Positions 21,580 to 35,725 of a stretch of DNA of 64,000 bases are shown here, in pieces (position 1 is the first letter of the stretch; each line of letters begins with the position of its first letter). Below the pieces are notes generated by a model. That model saw nothing but the letters and a program-made list of their open reading frames with translations, made no database searches and was not told where the DNA came from. The translations under genes and the position numbers were made by a program. The stretch is taken from assembly GCA_039000515.1 (NCBI GenBank), contig JBCFYV010009882.1, positions 103,810,821 to 103,874,820 on the forward strand. The letters are read 5' to 3'. The stretch is from Timema cristinae. Taxonomy: Eukaryota > Arthropoda > Insecta > Phasmatodea > Timematidae.

Positions 21580-24500
21580 CTGTACACACAAACCACCACA
21601 AGTCATCATGAGAATACCATGGAGGCACAGCTACTAACACAAAAGTGTGGTGGGTATTTCTTCAACAACATGGTTTTATATTCACATAATTGCTTTGATA
21701 TTCACTTTTTTTGTAAGATTCGATGGTTAAAGATTGTTATCCAGTGCTAGTACAACATATTCAAACAAATTACATAGTTACCTCAACAGAGTTTCATTTA
21801 TATATAAGTATATAAAATAAATAAACATGTTTGTTATTAGTAGTGCCCCAATTGGTCTTAATAGCCCTTTTATACATCAAACCCAACCGTTTATTGGTAT
21901 ATTTATTTTATTTTATTTTAGGATCAAGGAATCATGTTACAAACATAAATAATATTTTTTCTTTTGCTGCAGTCCAATTTTCTTAGGCCTGGTTTAGAAA
22001 ATTACCCATATTTGATTGAAGTAGATGAGCGAACTTCCTGGTCATTCCAAAAATATAATTTATTTCTCCATAAAAAATGTATTAACTTCTTTGGAAGCTT
22101 GGCAGTTTAATGTCAACTGTGGAATCTTTCATATTTATAAGCAAGGCACCCCCGTAAACAAGTAAACATAGTTTAATTGTTTCCTTACAGCTATTCTGTT
22201 TTAATATTTTTTATAAAATATTTCATCAGTTTTAGATGTGATATACATAACCCTCCTCAATGTTTTACTGAGCTTTCACTTAATAACACTCGTTCTGTCA
22301 TCGATAAAAAGAAATAATGAACTTTACTTACTCATAGTTAAATTATACAGCAATGTGAGGTTGATTGTGAAACAGTTAAGTTAATAAACGGCAAGTACAT
22401 GCAATAGTTTCGGGGGGAGAGGGGGGGGAGTGGCACACACAATACTAATTTGATCCTCACTAGTCACTACTAATGTAAAATAGGGAGTCTAAGTCAATAT
22501 TACTCATTACATTTTAGTCTACAATTCAAAATCATTGTTTTAGCTGAACATCAATATTAATACAAGATTTTCACTGTACCCCAGAATCAAATACTTTTCA
22601 AAATAATTTGTTCGTTATTTGAAAAATTTATAGGCAAAAACTCACTTACAAGAAGGTTATAAATTCTGTGTTAAATCATTCACAATTAATTTAAGTGAAC
22701 ATACAACAAACACCTTTCTTCTTTTTCATTAACAACATAATGCAAACTATTTTAAATTACACAATTGTCATATAGGTTAAGTTATTTAGGTTAGGTAAGG
22801 TTGGTAACATGTGAACTGGTGCAATGTCTATTGTCTTAGTCAGCGCTGACCAGCACCCTTGTTCCGGGAATGTTCCAACATGGCAGCTTGAAGCATGTGA
22901 CTACAGTTTGAACAATTATATCGGGTAACATCACTTGTATAACAACATGTTGTGTGTTCTTAACAAGGAGCAAGGACATAACCGTGGCAACGAGGAGCGA
23001 AAATGATCTGTGCTTATAAATATGGTGCAGTTGCCAGAATTTGGGCCTGTTTACACCAAGCGATTGAGGCTATTTTTCTTTGGCAAATGGCATCACTGAT
23101 ATTTTTGTGGAATGCACAAAATTCTTAACATTGTTCGGTACAGCGACATATGATTTGGCCAAACACCTAATGTTAGTCAAGGAAGTGGACGAAGTAGAAT
23201 TTGATGAACTGCTGGAAACATTGGACACACATTTTAAGCCAAAATCTATCAAAATGCTTTTGTACTTTCAATTTTATGGCTGCACACAAAAGCCAGAAGA
23301 AACAGTAATGGACTATTTAACTTACTTAGACCATCTTACCTGAGGTTGCGGATTTGGGCAACTTCTAGAAAGATTGTGAATGTGGGGAATGCCAGGCCTC
23401 CACCGTGGTTCGGATCCCACGTTAAACTGTAGGTCCTCCATTTCATCTCACAATCACCCTAACATTACACATTAGCGTAAGTGCGTATAACCCGAACGGG
23501 TAGTAAGACGCGGTGCTAATAATAATAATAATAATTCTAGAAAGATGTTATTGTACCGATTTGTTTGCGGATTGCGAGACAAAGAGGTTAAGCCATAATT
23601 AGTAGCGCGGGAAGAAAATCTCATTTGGGTGATTTGATAAAAAATTGCATGCACGGCAGAAGCATCGAAACGGAACCTAATGACCCTAGAAAAGAGTAAC
23701 ACACCATGTGTGCGTGCTAACAAAGTAAGCAATCAAAGCCTACCTCAGGGATATGAACTAAGAATCAAGCAAGGAACATCCCACAATAGCTACGATCACG
23801 AACACCACTATTGTAAGCCTAATAATGAAATGATCATCAATGTATACAAGCAGGCTTACCAACACGCTGAGGAATCCCAGGCGGGCAGGCCTGTCTTGTT
23901 ACAGATGCGATGAAGCCCTTCACACAAGAGAGTGCAAGTTGGAGATAGCTTCACTCTTTTGTAGGCTATGTGGTCAAAAAAGAGCACTTGGACTGAGCGT
24001 ACATGAAAGGGGCACACAAAATCTTAGGAAGAGAATAGGGGCAAGGTTTATTCAACATTCAGAGGCATTGCATCAAGTACGATAGTCCTGACCAAGAACC
24101 AAGCCTGGACCTGTTTTGGCCGAAGCTATCAACCCCCAAAACTAGACTGGAATTGCCATATAATCAAGTCCTAATGATGTAGATGCCATCACTACACCCC
24201 AAGCCACCAATAAATATAGTCATATAAGTGAACATTTGAATTGAAGAGTGGGCACAGCAATCATCATAGTGAGGCCACACACACACTGAACTGTGGCCAG
24301 AAGAATGCCCATTTTAGCAGTGCCCATTGAATCTTTAAATGTGGGCTTCCAATGGGGCACTTCATGTAAAAGACTCCTGAGAAAATAGAGTAATAATTAT
24401 AATCATTCATCCCTCAAAGTTAAGACTCACAAAGACTAACTTTGATCTTAAAAATAGTTTATCTGATACTGATGTTAACATTGATTGGATTGGTCCACCT

Positions 24501-27500
24501 AAAATCTTGAAGTGACTCAAAAACAACTACTGAGGAGATTAAGAAAAACCACCCGCCTCGGTGGCGTAGTTGGCTAACGCGCTTGTTGTGTTGAGCTCGA
24601 CTGTTGAGGACAGGGAGATCGAGGTTCGAATCTCGGTCGGGTGAACTGGGGGTGGTTTTTCCTAAACGGTTTTCCACTCTCCCTCCACGCAAATGCGGGT
24701 TCACTTCTTCTAATTCAACCTTCTCAATACTTAAATCCATTGACGTAATTAGTACTTAAAGTGTATAACCCAAACAGGTAGTAAGACGCGGTGCTAAATA
24801 TATTTTAAAAAACTGAAAAGGTGGACCAAAAGATGGGATGCTGAAGTAACCACAGATATAATAAGTTCTCCCTAAAGATTATGATGTACAAGAAATGTGA
24901 AAAAATTGCAAATATCAGCCAGAGTAAAAATGTCCCCGAAACAAATTTAGAAGAAAAACTTTAAAAGCGTTATGGGGATGTTTTTAGTACTATGACATGT
25001 TAAGTGTAAGCGCAAAGTGACACGTTCATTTTGGAACAAAGGTTGATTACCGTTATATATCAGCTAGACTCCTCTGCAAGCAAAATCTTTCAACAAAAAA
25101 GGGAAGATTTGCAAATTAAACATCCGCTTGTGGACTCAATGCCTGAAAGGGTTATTCAGATTTTAGTGGAGTTAATTTAATTTATTTTAAAAGTGTTTGT
25201 ATATAATTAAAACTCCTATGAGGCAAACATGCACACTGTAATATTGTCAATAACTATTTAAAAATATATCCTATTAAAAATATATAGCCAATCCATTAAC
25301 ATCTATGGTTTGTCTTAGTAAATCTTAACTTATGTATACTGTATCCTTAACAATGAGCACTACCGGTAATTATTATTAAAATATAGGCTAAAACAATTAT
25401 ATCTTTGATTTCCATAAAACTATCCTTGTATTAGTTTAATAACCCTGACTCTATAGAATTAAAAAGAAGTATTTATATGTAGTAATTTATTAATTTTATC
25501 AAACTATTACCTTATAGGCCTACAAACAATTTTTCTAGCCAGCATGAACTTGAACATAAACTATTTTTATAATTTACTATAGTTTATCTTAGAATGGTCA
25601 GATATTTTTAAGATGTATAGAAGTAACAATTTAAATGACTCCAAAAGCAAATTTCTTAAAATAAGGACTAAGTTTAAGTTTAGCTTTTCAACTACTTTAG
25701 AAATCAGACTCTTATATGTTTTTATTTTACTACTTATATTGATTCATTAACAATTTTCACTGAACGATTTAGAGTGTCTTGCAACGCAAATATCAAAACA
25801 CTATTTTTTGAAAACTTTATAACAATTTTCTTATTGTATGTGTTAACAAATAAAATATATTTCTATTCAGAAAAATACCCAAACTCACAACTAAATGAAA
25901 CGTGTCCATCTTACAAAAACTCACATTTTTCCAATCCTAAGATTTTTCATTTGCATGTAAGAAAGAAAGAATAAATTAACCTGTGATAATCACATAAATT
26001 TACAAAACTGTACACACCTGGACATAATCAAAATATAATAAAAATACATTTAAATGAGACACAGTATGTGGTTGGCATCCTTCATATGACTCCCCTCAAT
26101 AATTTGACGTTTGAATATTAAAGCAAACCGTTATATATCCCACACTTACTGTTTAAATCTCTCCCTCCCTATTTCCTTTATTCACTAAATGCATACTATT
26201 TGCAGCTTCATATTACATGTCAATGGTTTCGTTTTGATGACTTAAACAACCACAAAAATTCAATGGGTTGTTAAGGAATGGTCCATAGTTCCAGTTGAGT
26301 ATAATATGAACCTGGTTTTTAAGGATGATAGTAATGTTAACTAAAGACGAAGGCGTACAGTTCTAAATTGCGAGAACAACTATGGGAGGCCTTTTAAAAC
26401 TGGTGGAAGACAAAATGGTCATAAGGTTTGTGGTTCCTGCAGATGTAGCTACAGGATGATATAAAGTTCAAATTGGAAATGATCTTGAAATGTTAAATGG
26501 AAATGAGAGAAAATGGATTCGACTAGTGGGGCACATGTGACATAGGATGATGCAGACCTCAGGAAAGCAAGAAGGTTGTTCCAAATTTGTTAAAATACAA
26601 CAAAGTTCATGTAATGTACTTTAAACAATTCAATAACAAAGGTAGTTATTGAATGGAACGGAAGGTATTCTTGTTAGGTGTTGCGTGACAAGGTAGGCTC
26701 ATTATATTAAAATATATGGTTCGAGTGTTCCTTTGAAAAAATGAAGACGCTTTTATATCACTCAATAATAACATGCATGCCCTCTAGTGAGTCCAAAACA
26801 TAACATAATGCCGCAAGATTTAATCTTAAATAAAACACTAGTTTGGTTTCATGGAGCAAAGCATCTGAAATAAGATCGAAGACCAAATTAATAGTTTTCA
26901 GCCCATTTATATCTTGAGGGTTGTAAATATAAGATGGGAGTTCAGAATGATCTTAATAAATATTTTCGGATTATTTTCTTCCTTAAAACCTACATTTAAA
27001 ATTTATTTTGGTCTTTTTGGTTATTTTCTTAAAACAAACACATTTATGTAAATTTCTTATTTACTAAATAAGAGAGTATTACAGCACAGGAAATGGTATT
27101 CTTCATGTATAATATTTATACAATTCTATTTAAAAAAAATATAAATCTATCATATTCTGTCCACCCGAAGGAATTCAAAAAATACTTTTGTTTGTTGAAA
27201 TAGGTTATTCTATACTGTAGTGAAGAAATTTATTGTTTCCTGAGTTGGTACCGCTGTTTAATATGTACTGTACCTCTTTTGTTATCTAGCTTGGTTCTCC
27301 ATTCTTTAAATGATCATGTTGTGAAGTTTTGAGTTAGTTTATTAATTTCAAATAAACCATCTATGCATACATCTAAGTACTCTGACAGATTATGGAGCAA
27401 GGATTGTGGTGATTTGTAGTTTTCAGGACAGGTAAAGTCATTAGTCAAGTGTGCGTAGTACGTGTGAACTTCACTGGGTTGTTTCTTGGTTGTGATGCAC

Positions 27501-30500
27501 TTTCCATTCGCCATCTCTATTATTGTTTTCGATGAAGATAAAACGTACATAAATCCACTTTCGACGGCACTAATTTCGGCAACTAGAAGTTTCGCTTAGA
27601 AACTCTACAAGATGAACTCAATTTGTTGCCTTTGGTTCAAGGGGATTATCGGGACTTTGTGAAGATTGTGTCTAGTGATACTACTGAAATCAAGACGGAA
27701 AAGGAAAAAAAGCTGGACAAGTTTCAGAAAGGCAATCGCAAGTGTAAGTCACAGATTATACAACGAATCTCTGACAGCCTGTCTGATTCTGTGAAGAATA
27801 AGAACACCGCTTATGATTTATGGCAAATTCTTCGTAACACTTACGCTCGCAAAGGTATTGCTAATCAACTTTTACTAGGCAAAACCTTGTTGATGATGAA
27901 AGTTGATCCCTCTTTAGATACCCTTGAAGTGCATATTTTACTAGGTTTGATCGCACGATTCGCTAATTGAAATCGTGGGGAGCCAGCCTCGAATGATTCG
28001 AAGATGTCTGCCATCTTTTCTTGTCGATGACATCAGAATATCAAGTTATTGTCACTGCCATAGAAAACGCTATCTGCTGATAACCTATACTTGGAATTCG
28101 TAAAAACGCGCTTAATTGATAAGCAGAGCAAACGCCAAACAGAAGGTATTGATGGATGCAGCCAATCATTCTCTAAAATTACTCAATATAAGCTTACAAA
28201 ATCTAAGCCTCCGCAATCGTAATGCTGTCCGAATTGTAAACAAAGCAAGCTAATAAGGTTTTTTTTTCTGTCATAAAGACGGCCAGCTTCGTTCGGACTG
28301 TTTCTAAACCTAAAGGCAAGACGCATTAGAAGCGTTTGGCATATAGAGAAACTTTACAGTCGTTTACGTATTAAAGATTAAGTCTGAAGTATTTTCATGC
28401 TTTAAGCCATTTGAAGCTATGGCAACAGCTCACTAACCTAAATATAAATCGCTTTAAGACAGATAATGGTGGTGAATTTGTGTCGCAGGAAATGCTTGAT
28501 TATTTTAAGAAGCGTGCCATCCAGTCAAAGTTTACGGTCAGGAATACCAGTCAGCAGAATGGAATTGCCGAATTAATGGGACGTGGTATCATGGAAAAAC
28601 AAGCTGTTTATTTCTTAATTTTTCCTTTGATACTTCACTATGGACAGAGGCCGTTTTGACTACGATCTATCTGATAAACAGAGCGCCTACTAAGGCTCTT
28701 GAAAACCAAGTTCCAGCAGAACTGAAGTATAGTGAAAAGCCTGACATGACCATGGTTTTTAGCTGTTTAGCGCATCCTCATTTATATGATCGAGTTATTA
28801 AAAGTAAACTTGACAGCCGCTCAAAAATATGCTACAGGTACCTTGTTGGTTACTGCCCAAATGGGTGCAGTCTGTGGTGTCCACAGTAAGGAAAATTCAA
28901 ACAGGGGTCTGGTATAGTTTTTGATGAAAATTTGTTCATAAACAGTGATGTCATTGGTTCCGAACCCTCTCAAGCCAATGAGGTAATCGGTTTGACTTCG
29001 GATAAAGTTGTTACTTGGGAACTGCAGGAGGAGTCGTCTTCTGTAGGAAAACCCTGAGACGATTTATGTTGAAGAAATTTCTGTAACTGGAGGAATAACT
29101 GAAGCATCTGGTGAGGAACTTGAACCTCTGCGTAAGAGCATAAGGTCTCGCTCGCACTTCACCAGCGTACCTAAATGATTATGTTGCACTGGCTCTTGGT
29201 GCAGAGTCATTTATTGACGACTTACCTGAAACCTTCGAAGACATACATGATAGAGAAGACACGCAACAATGGATGGCTGCAGTTGAGGAAGAGGTGAAAA
29301 CATTGAAGAGACTTACAGAGCTACCACCCATCAAACGAGCTATCAACTGTAATTGCGTCTTAAAGATGAAACAAGGTGAAAATGGACAGCTTAATAGGTA
29401 CAAGGCGAGATTGGTTGTGAAGGGCTGTGCACAAAAGAAAAGGTTTGGTTACAATGAAATGTACTCACCCGTAGCCCATTTAACCTTACAGTAAATAAAG
29501 AAAATGTAATTGCCTTCCAGCTGGACGTAAACAAATGCATTATTATACGAAGACCTTTCTGAATGCCTTTATGAAGTAGCCCCCTGGCTTCGTAATTGAC
29601 AACAACCTTGTTTGTAGATCACACAAGATCCTCTATGACTGAAGAAAAAGTCACGTGAGTGGGACCCTAAACTGGACAAATATATGTTTTTTCTCGGATT
29701 TGAGCAGTCTAAAAATGAAAAATGCTTAAATTTCAACTTCAGCAATGACATTAAAATCTACCTTTTAGTTTATGTAGATAACATCATTTTTGCAGGAAAA
29801 ATATGTAGAGTTTTAATGACAAAAGCATCCCATATATCAGAATTCTAGATAAAGGATCTTGGAGGTCTGCACAGCTTTCTCAGTATGCAACTTTATCGAA
29901 AAACTGATGGTATATTCCTTAGACAAATAGATTGATTAACAAATTTTATATGGAACAGTGTAAACCTACAATGGCTCCGATAGAAGCAAACCCACATGAA
30001 ATACCAACTACTTCAGAGTTAATTATCCAGAAAAAGCTGTACCGGGAGCTCGTCGGAAGTTTGATGCATGCGATTCATCAAATGTTTCATCCTCGATTAT
30101 ATAAAACAATATAGACCGTTTCTTCCTGTAATAGAATAATAATAAAAAAAAAAAAATTCCAACCTCTTCTCGTATTACGAACATGTGTGGGGTTGAGTAG
30201 AAGGGTATCTTTTTTTACTTTCTCGCTATCTTACAGGTAGATAAAGTATTGTGATCGTCAAAAAAAATCGAACTCGAGATTTTGATGAATCTCGACGTTT
30301 CATGACCCCCTCGAATCAGAAAAAGTGGTTTTTGAATTTCCGTCTGTCTGTACTTCCGACTAGAGCTTAAACTATTTTACCGATCGGGCTAAAACTTAGT
30401 ATCTAGTGTTTTCATAGGGTTGCCCCGAGGGGTTTTTGGAATTGGATATCTAACCCTAAAATTAAGGGTAGTTTACTGAAGGGCAAAAAGAGAAAAAGTC

Positions 30501-33500
30501 GATTTTCTCAAAATCAGCTCCAACAATTTTGATTAAATTTCATTTCTAAACATGTATAAATATTCCAACCAAAATGGTTGCTCTCAATATATATAGGCAA
30601 AATGGCTTTAAGGGCTCCAGTCTGATGCGTAAATTCTCATTTTGTATCTTATCTCCGAAACTATTTGAGATATGAAATTACTTAGCATTACAAATATGTA
30701 TATATATTTCTAGTACAAATATTTTATTCGAAACATATTTTTAAAACACCAATAACTTTCAAGCGATACGCAAATATATATATTTTTTAACTTTTTGAAC
30801 ACTAAAGGTAAATGCGACCGTAAAACAAACCTAACCTGAAATGTTGATGGATGTCGACGTCTGATGACCCCCCGAACCCTAAAAAGTGGTCTTTGCAATG
30901 CCGTCTGTCTCTGTGTCTATTAAAACTTAAAATTAAGAGTAGTTTTATAAGGGGCGAAAAGAGAAAAAATAGATTTTCTCAAAATCGCCACTAACGATTT
31001 TGATTAAAAGTCTTATCTAGGCGTTGACTAAGATTATAAATAAACTGACTCTTTTCATTTTCCTGTGAAAATGACTTTTAGGGTACTTTACAGAAGCTGA
31101 AACTTCCGTATCTCCGCAACTATTGAGATACTAAATAACTTGTCATTGCAAAATTGTAGTACTATTAAAAATAAAAAACTTTTATATGGAATATATTTTT
31201 ATAAAACACACAGTTTCTTAGATATTGGCCAATATATTAATACCATTTTGTGAGCTTTAGTTGTAAAGATATGCTACATGAGTTTTAACGCTATAATTCT
31301 CTAAGGCCATGGAGTAATTAGAATATATGTAAGTTTCTCATAAAGTTTGTGTTGTTTTTCCTTAAACCTCTCAGGAAAAAATGTTGTACAACAATAATTT
31401 ATTTTCTTGATTTTAGACTCATTAGTCAATATTTACATTTTTTATTGGCCAAAATTTATAAATGAGGAATTTAATAGCAATGCGATGACATGAAGAAGTG
31501 CAACACCTAATAAAATGTCGAAAATTTTAACCGGAATACGAAATTTTAATACGAGGTGTTGACCCTTGTGGACCCAATATTGATCTTTTTTTTTATCGGT
31601 CCAAACATACAATTGAGGACATTAATTCTTTAAAAATAAAATTATAGCATTTAAAACCGCGACTCAAAAAATGTTTTACATAAGGATAATGCAATTTATT
31701 CTTAGGTTTCCTACAGTATATTATTTTGATTCACTTATTTTACGAGTTTTTTAGTAAATATTTCCTTTTTTAAACAATAGAGCGAGAAAGTCCGTGTGGA
31801 GCTCCGTGCCATTTTTTTTTAGCACCGTGGCTTAATACCCGTTCAGGTTATTTGTAGTATCGAGCTCCGCAAAACTTGTTAAATACGCGGCCATGATGTA
31901 CGGTTCTGGACAACAGGGTGTGGCTAATTGGGCGCCAAAAGTAGCCCCACCTTTTTCTTTTTAATTTTAAAGTGATGAGTAAAAGCAAAAAATGCACTTT
32001 TATTATGCGCAACATCATATTTTGTTGAAATGTTCTTTGTCTTGTATTAATGCATTGCAATAATTAGGTTAGGTAAGGTTAAGTTTATAAATATGAATTA
32101 ATTACGTTTCCTCTACTAAGATTTTTTTTAACAACTCCAAAAATAAATATTTACGTAATTTAAAAATATATGATGCTGCGCTGAAAAATATGATTAGTTA
32201 AAAAAAAGTTAATTTTTAGTTTTTACCCATCACTTATTAATCTTAGTTAAATTAATATAATATTTAGCACCGCGTTTTACTACCCGTTCGAGTTATACGC
32301 TTTAAGTAATAATTACGTTAATGGATTTAGGAATTGGGAAGGTTGAATTAGAGAAAGTGACCCGCATTTGCGTGGAGGGAGAGTGGAAAACCATTTAGGA
32401 AAAACCACCCCGTGTTCACCCGACTGAGATTCGAACCTCGATCTCCCCGTCCTCAGCAGTCGAGCTCAACACGACAAGCGCGTTAGCCAACTACGCCACC
32501 GAGGCGGGTAATCTTAGTTAAAGAATATATGAAAAAATTGTGCAATATTTTATATTCTAAAAAAGTGCATTATACTATACTAGAAAAAAGTTATTAAAAA
32601 AAATAAAAGAAAAACGTGCGTTTTTTAGCGCCCTAGACCACAATCCCCTCGTCACCAAGTTATCACACACATGCTTACACATGTGACATGTGGCCCATCA
32701 TTTCCTGCCGGAAACTACATCAGTCAGCTCACTCCAGGTTGGCCAACCTAACTTTCACACAAGACATTACACATGTTGTAACAGATGGTGTCCCACAGAA
32801 TCCAAATTTTATGTAGAGATGGGATTCTGCTTAAACCACAATTACACTATTATGTTACTTGTATGGACACTTCATACTCGAGTTTCACGTAATTAACTCT
32901 TTTGTCAAGTTAAATAATATCGGAGATGGTCGTGCCTTACACGTAATAAAATGGTCACAAGTGTAGCACTGGAAACCGGACAGTGCGTGTAAGATTAGCT
33001 AATCAAATAGTTAATAATGCACTCTTCTTAAAATGATGTTTGTTGGTTAGAAATGAATAGACCCTATTAATATTATGCTACAGTTAAACTACATGAAAAG
33101 TTTAAAAATAGGCAAACAAATTGTTTAATGTCTCTTAATATAAGGTATTATTATTATTAGCACCGCGTCTTACTACCCATTCGGGTTATACGCACTTACG
33201 CTAATGTGTAATGGTAGGGTGATTGTGAGATGAAATGGAGGACCTACAGTTTAACGTGGGATCCGAACCACGGTGGAGGCCTGGCATTCCCCACATTCAC
33301 AAGATGTCTTGTCAGAGGTGAAGGAAGGGTTTGGTAATCAGATAAATCTGTGTCGGGACCGAGGATTGAACCCCGGACCCCCAGCACAGAAGTCTTACAT
33401 CTTACCCCTAGACCGCCAGGTCACCTATAAAATAAGGTATATTCTCTAGAAATAAATTCTTCTGTTTCTTGTAACATACTATGGAAAATTTATATTATTT

Positions 33501-35691
33501 ATTGTTACTGTATATTTCTTAACTAAAACATTTATTGAGTGATAAATCAGGGTATACCATATCATATTTAACATTTGTGGTTCAGCCCATGGAAAACAGA
33601 TAGAAGTAAAGAAATTTCAAACTATAAATGAAACGACCTTCCAACTAATCCTAGCTTCCATCTCACCTGTTCCAAGCCTCCTGAGTGTCCCACCTCACTC
33701 AGATGGTTGTTCATGAAGTCTTTGGGCGTCTCAGACGTGTCACGAGAGAACATCAACACGGCAAAAAGTGGTACATCGTAACCGTTCAAGTTAGCTTGAT
33801 GTAACTCCATGGCACGATGCAGCATGTGAAGTTTGACAGCCTCCATGATGTGCAAGTCGAGCAATGGATCACACGTCAAGATGTTCACTAAGGCTTCTTC
33901 GCGATTTCTTTCGGATGAAAGAAGTGAGATCTGAAACAGTCACGTGTCTTTCTATACGCCTCATCTAAATAATTGACTATTGTAAGCCTAATTGATATTT
34001 TGTAACTAGAGGAAATTTAACATACCTACGTACGGTACATTCATATAAACCGAATCAATTACATGTTTTAGAAAAAAACTACCAAATACACTCGGTTTAC
34101 CTTGTACGATGCAAGCTTACCTTGCTTGGTTCCACTATGGTATAGCTTATAGGATAGAACCATAGTGTAATACCTTTCAGAGTAGACGGAATATACAGGG
34201 ATGTTTAAAAACTTAAGGTAAACGAGCTTGTTACATTTAACCATCTCTAAAAGGTCACAAATCACCACTGGCTATTACCAACCTGGTGGTCTAGGGGTAA
34301 GGTGTCAGACTTCTATGCTGGCGGCCGGGGTTCAATCCTCGGTCCTGGCACAGATTTAACTGATTACCAAACCCTTCCTTCACCTCTGACAAGACATCTT
34401 GTGAATGTGGGGAATGCCAGGCCTCCACCGTGGTTCGGATTCCACGTTAAACTGTAGGTCCTTCATTTCATCTCACAATCACCCTACCATTACACATTAG
34501 CGTAATTGCGTATAACCCGAACGGGTAGTAAGACGCGGTGCTAATAATAATAATAATAATAATAATAAATCATTGTTTATTTAGGATTTAAAAGAAAAAT
34601 TACATAATTAATTTTTTGAAACAATCCCGAAGTACCTAAAGGTACATCTCTAGGTCTTGCAGTTAAATAAATATTTAAAAAATAGTAAAAATTATAATAA
34701 TAAAATAATTAAAAAACAAAAAGCCTTACATATATCATAACATTTCCTCTCAAAAATATTTACATTGTTGTTTGAAGAATGCCTTGAAGTATCCAGTCTT
34801 TAATTTTACTTTTCGCTATATTTATTTCAGGGATTTCTCGGAGTGTTGGTGGTAGCAAATTAAAAAATTTGGGGATGGTACATTTCAGTTCCTGTTTTAC
34901 CATAATAATTAGAGTATTTACCGAGTGTATTCACTTCTTTGTTAGTAATAATAATAATAATAATAAACCTAACATCTTAAAATCACCAGAGCAAGTTCGT
35001 TGAACTGTCAGCGTTTTGTTTTTGTAGATGATAATAATACAAGCCTAACTTTACAAATATATGTACTTACTAAATTGTCTAAGCTCTGGAGACAAGTTTT
35101 CATTCCATACAGGACGTTATTCCTCTGGTAAGGCAGACGACTTGCGAACTTCCAGCTCTTCAACCAGCCACAGTTGTTATTATTGACTGCACGAGACAGA
35201 TGTTCGAATGTGGCGCTACCACCGGGGATCAGATGACCTTGTGACAGAGTTTGAAAAATGGCAGCACGAACTCCACAATAGTTGTCACCACGTATCCGAC
35301 GCAAATGTTGGAATCCAAACATTGATGGAATCTCAGCATAGCCCTGTTGTGACGAATTTGAGAAATAATCAATAGTTGCATTTTTTGAAAGAACGTATTT
35401 GGTCATCAAGCTACCAGACGTGGGCTAAACCCACTATTAGGCACCTCAAATGAGAATGCAAAAAAATAAGTAATATTGCTATGAAAATATTTTTTTCATT
35501 CGAGATATATATTATAAACATGTACATTCTTTCTGTGGTTATAGTTCCTGGCTACAGATCTAGTGGTCCCGGGTTCGGTCCCCCCGGCGCTTCCAAAATT
35601 TATCTCTTAAGCAGTGGACATGGAACGGATTCAATCTCAGCCTCGTGGAGGCCAATGAGAAGCTACTTGAATAAACAAGTAGCAGCTCTGG

Positions 35692-35725
<34 letters not shown>

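Noticed and set aside
22380..22800. GGTTAGGTAAGG-like strings as telomere repeats
   Set aside because: They are single, imperfect occurrences, not an array.
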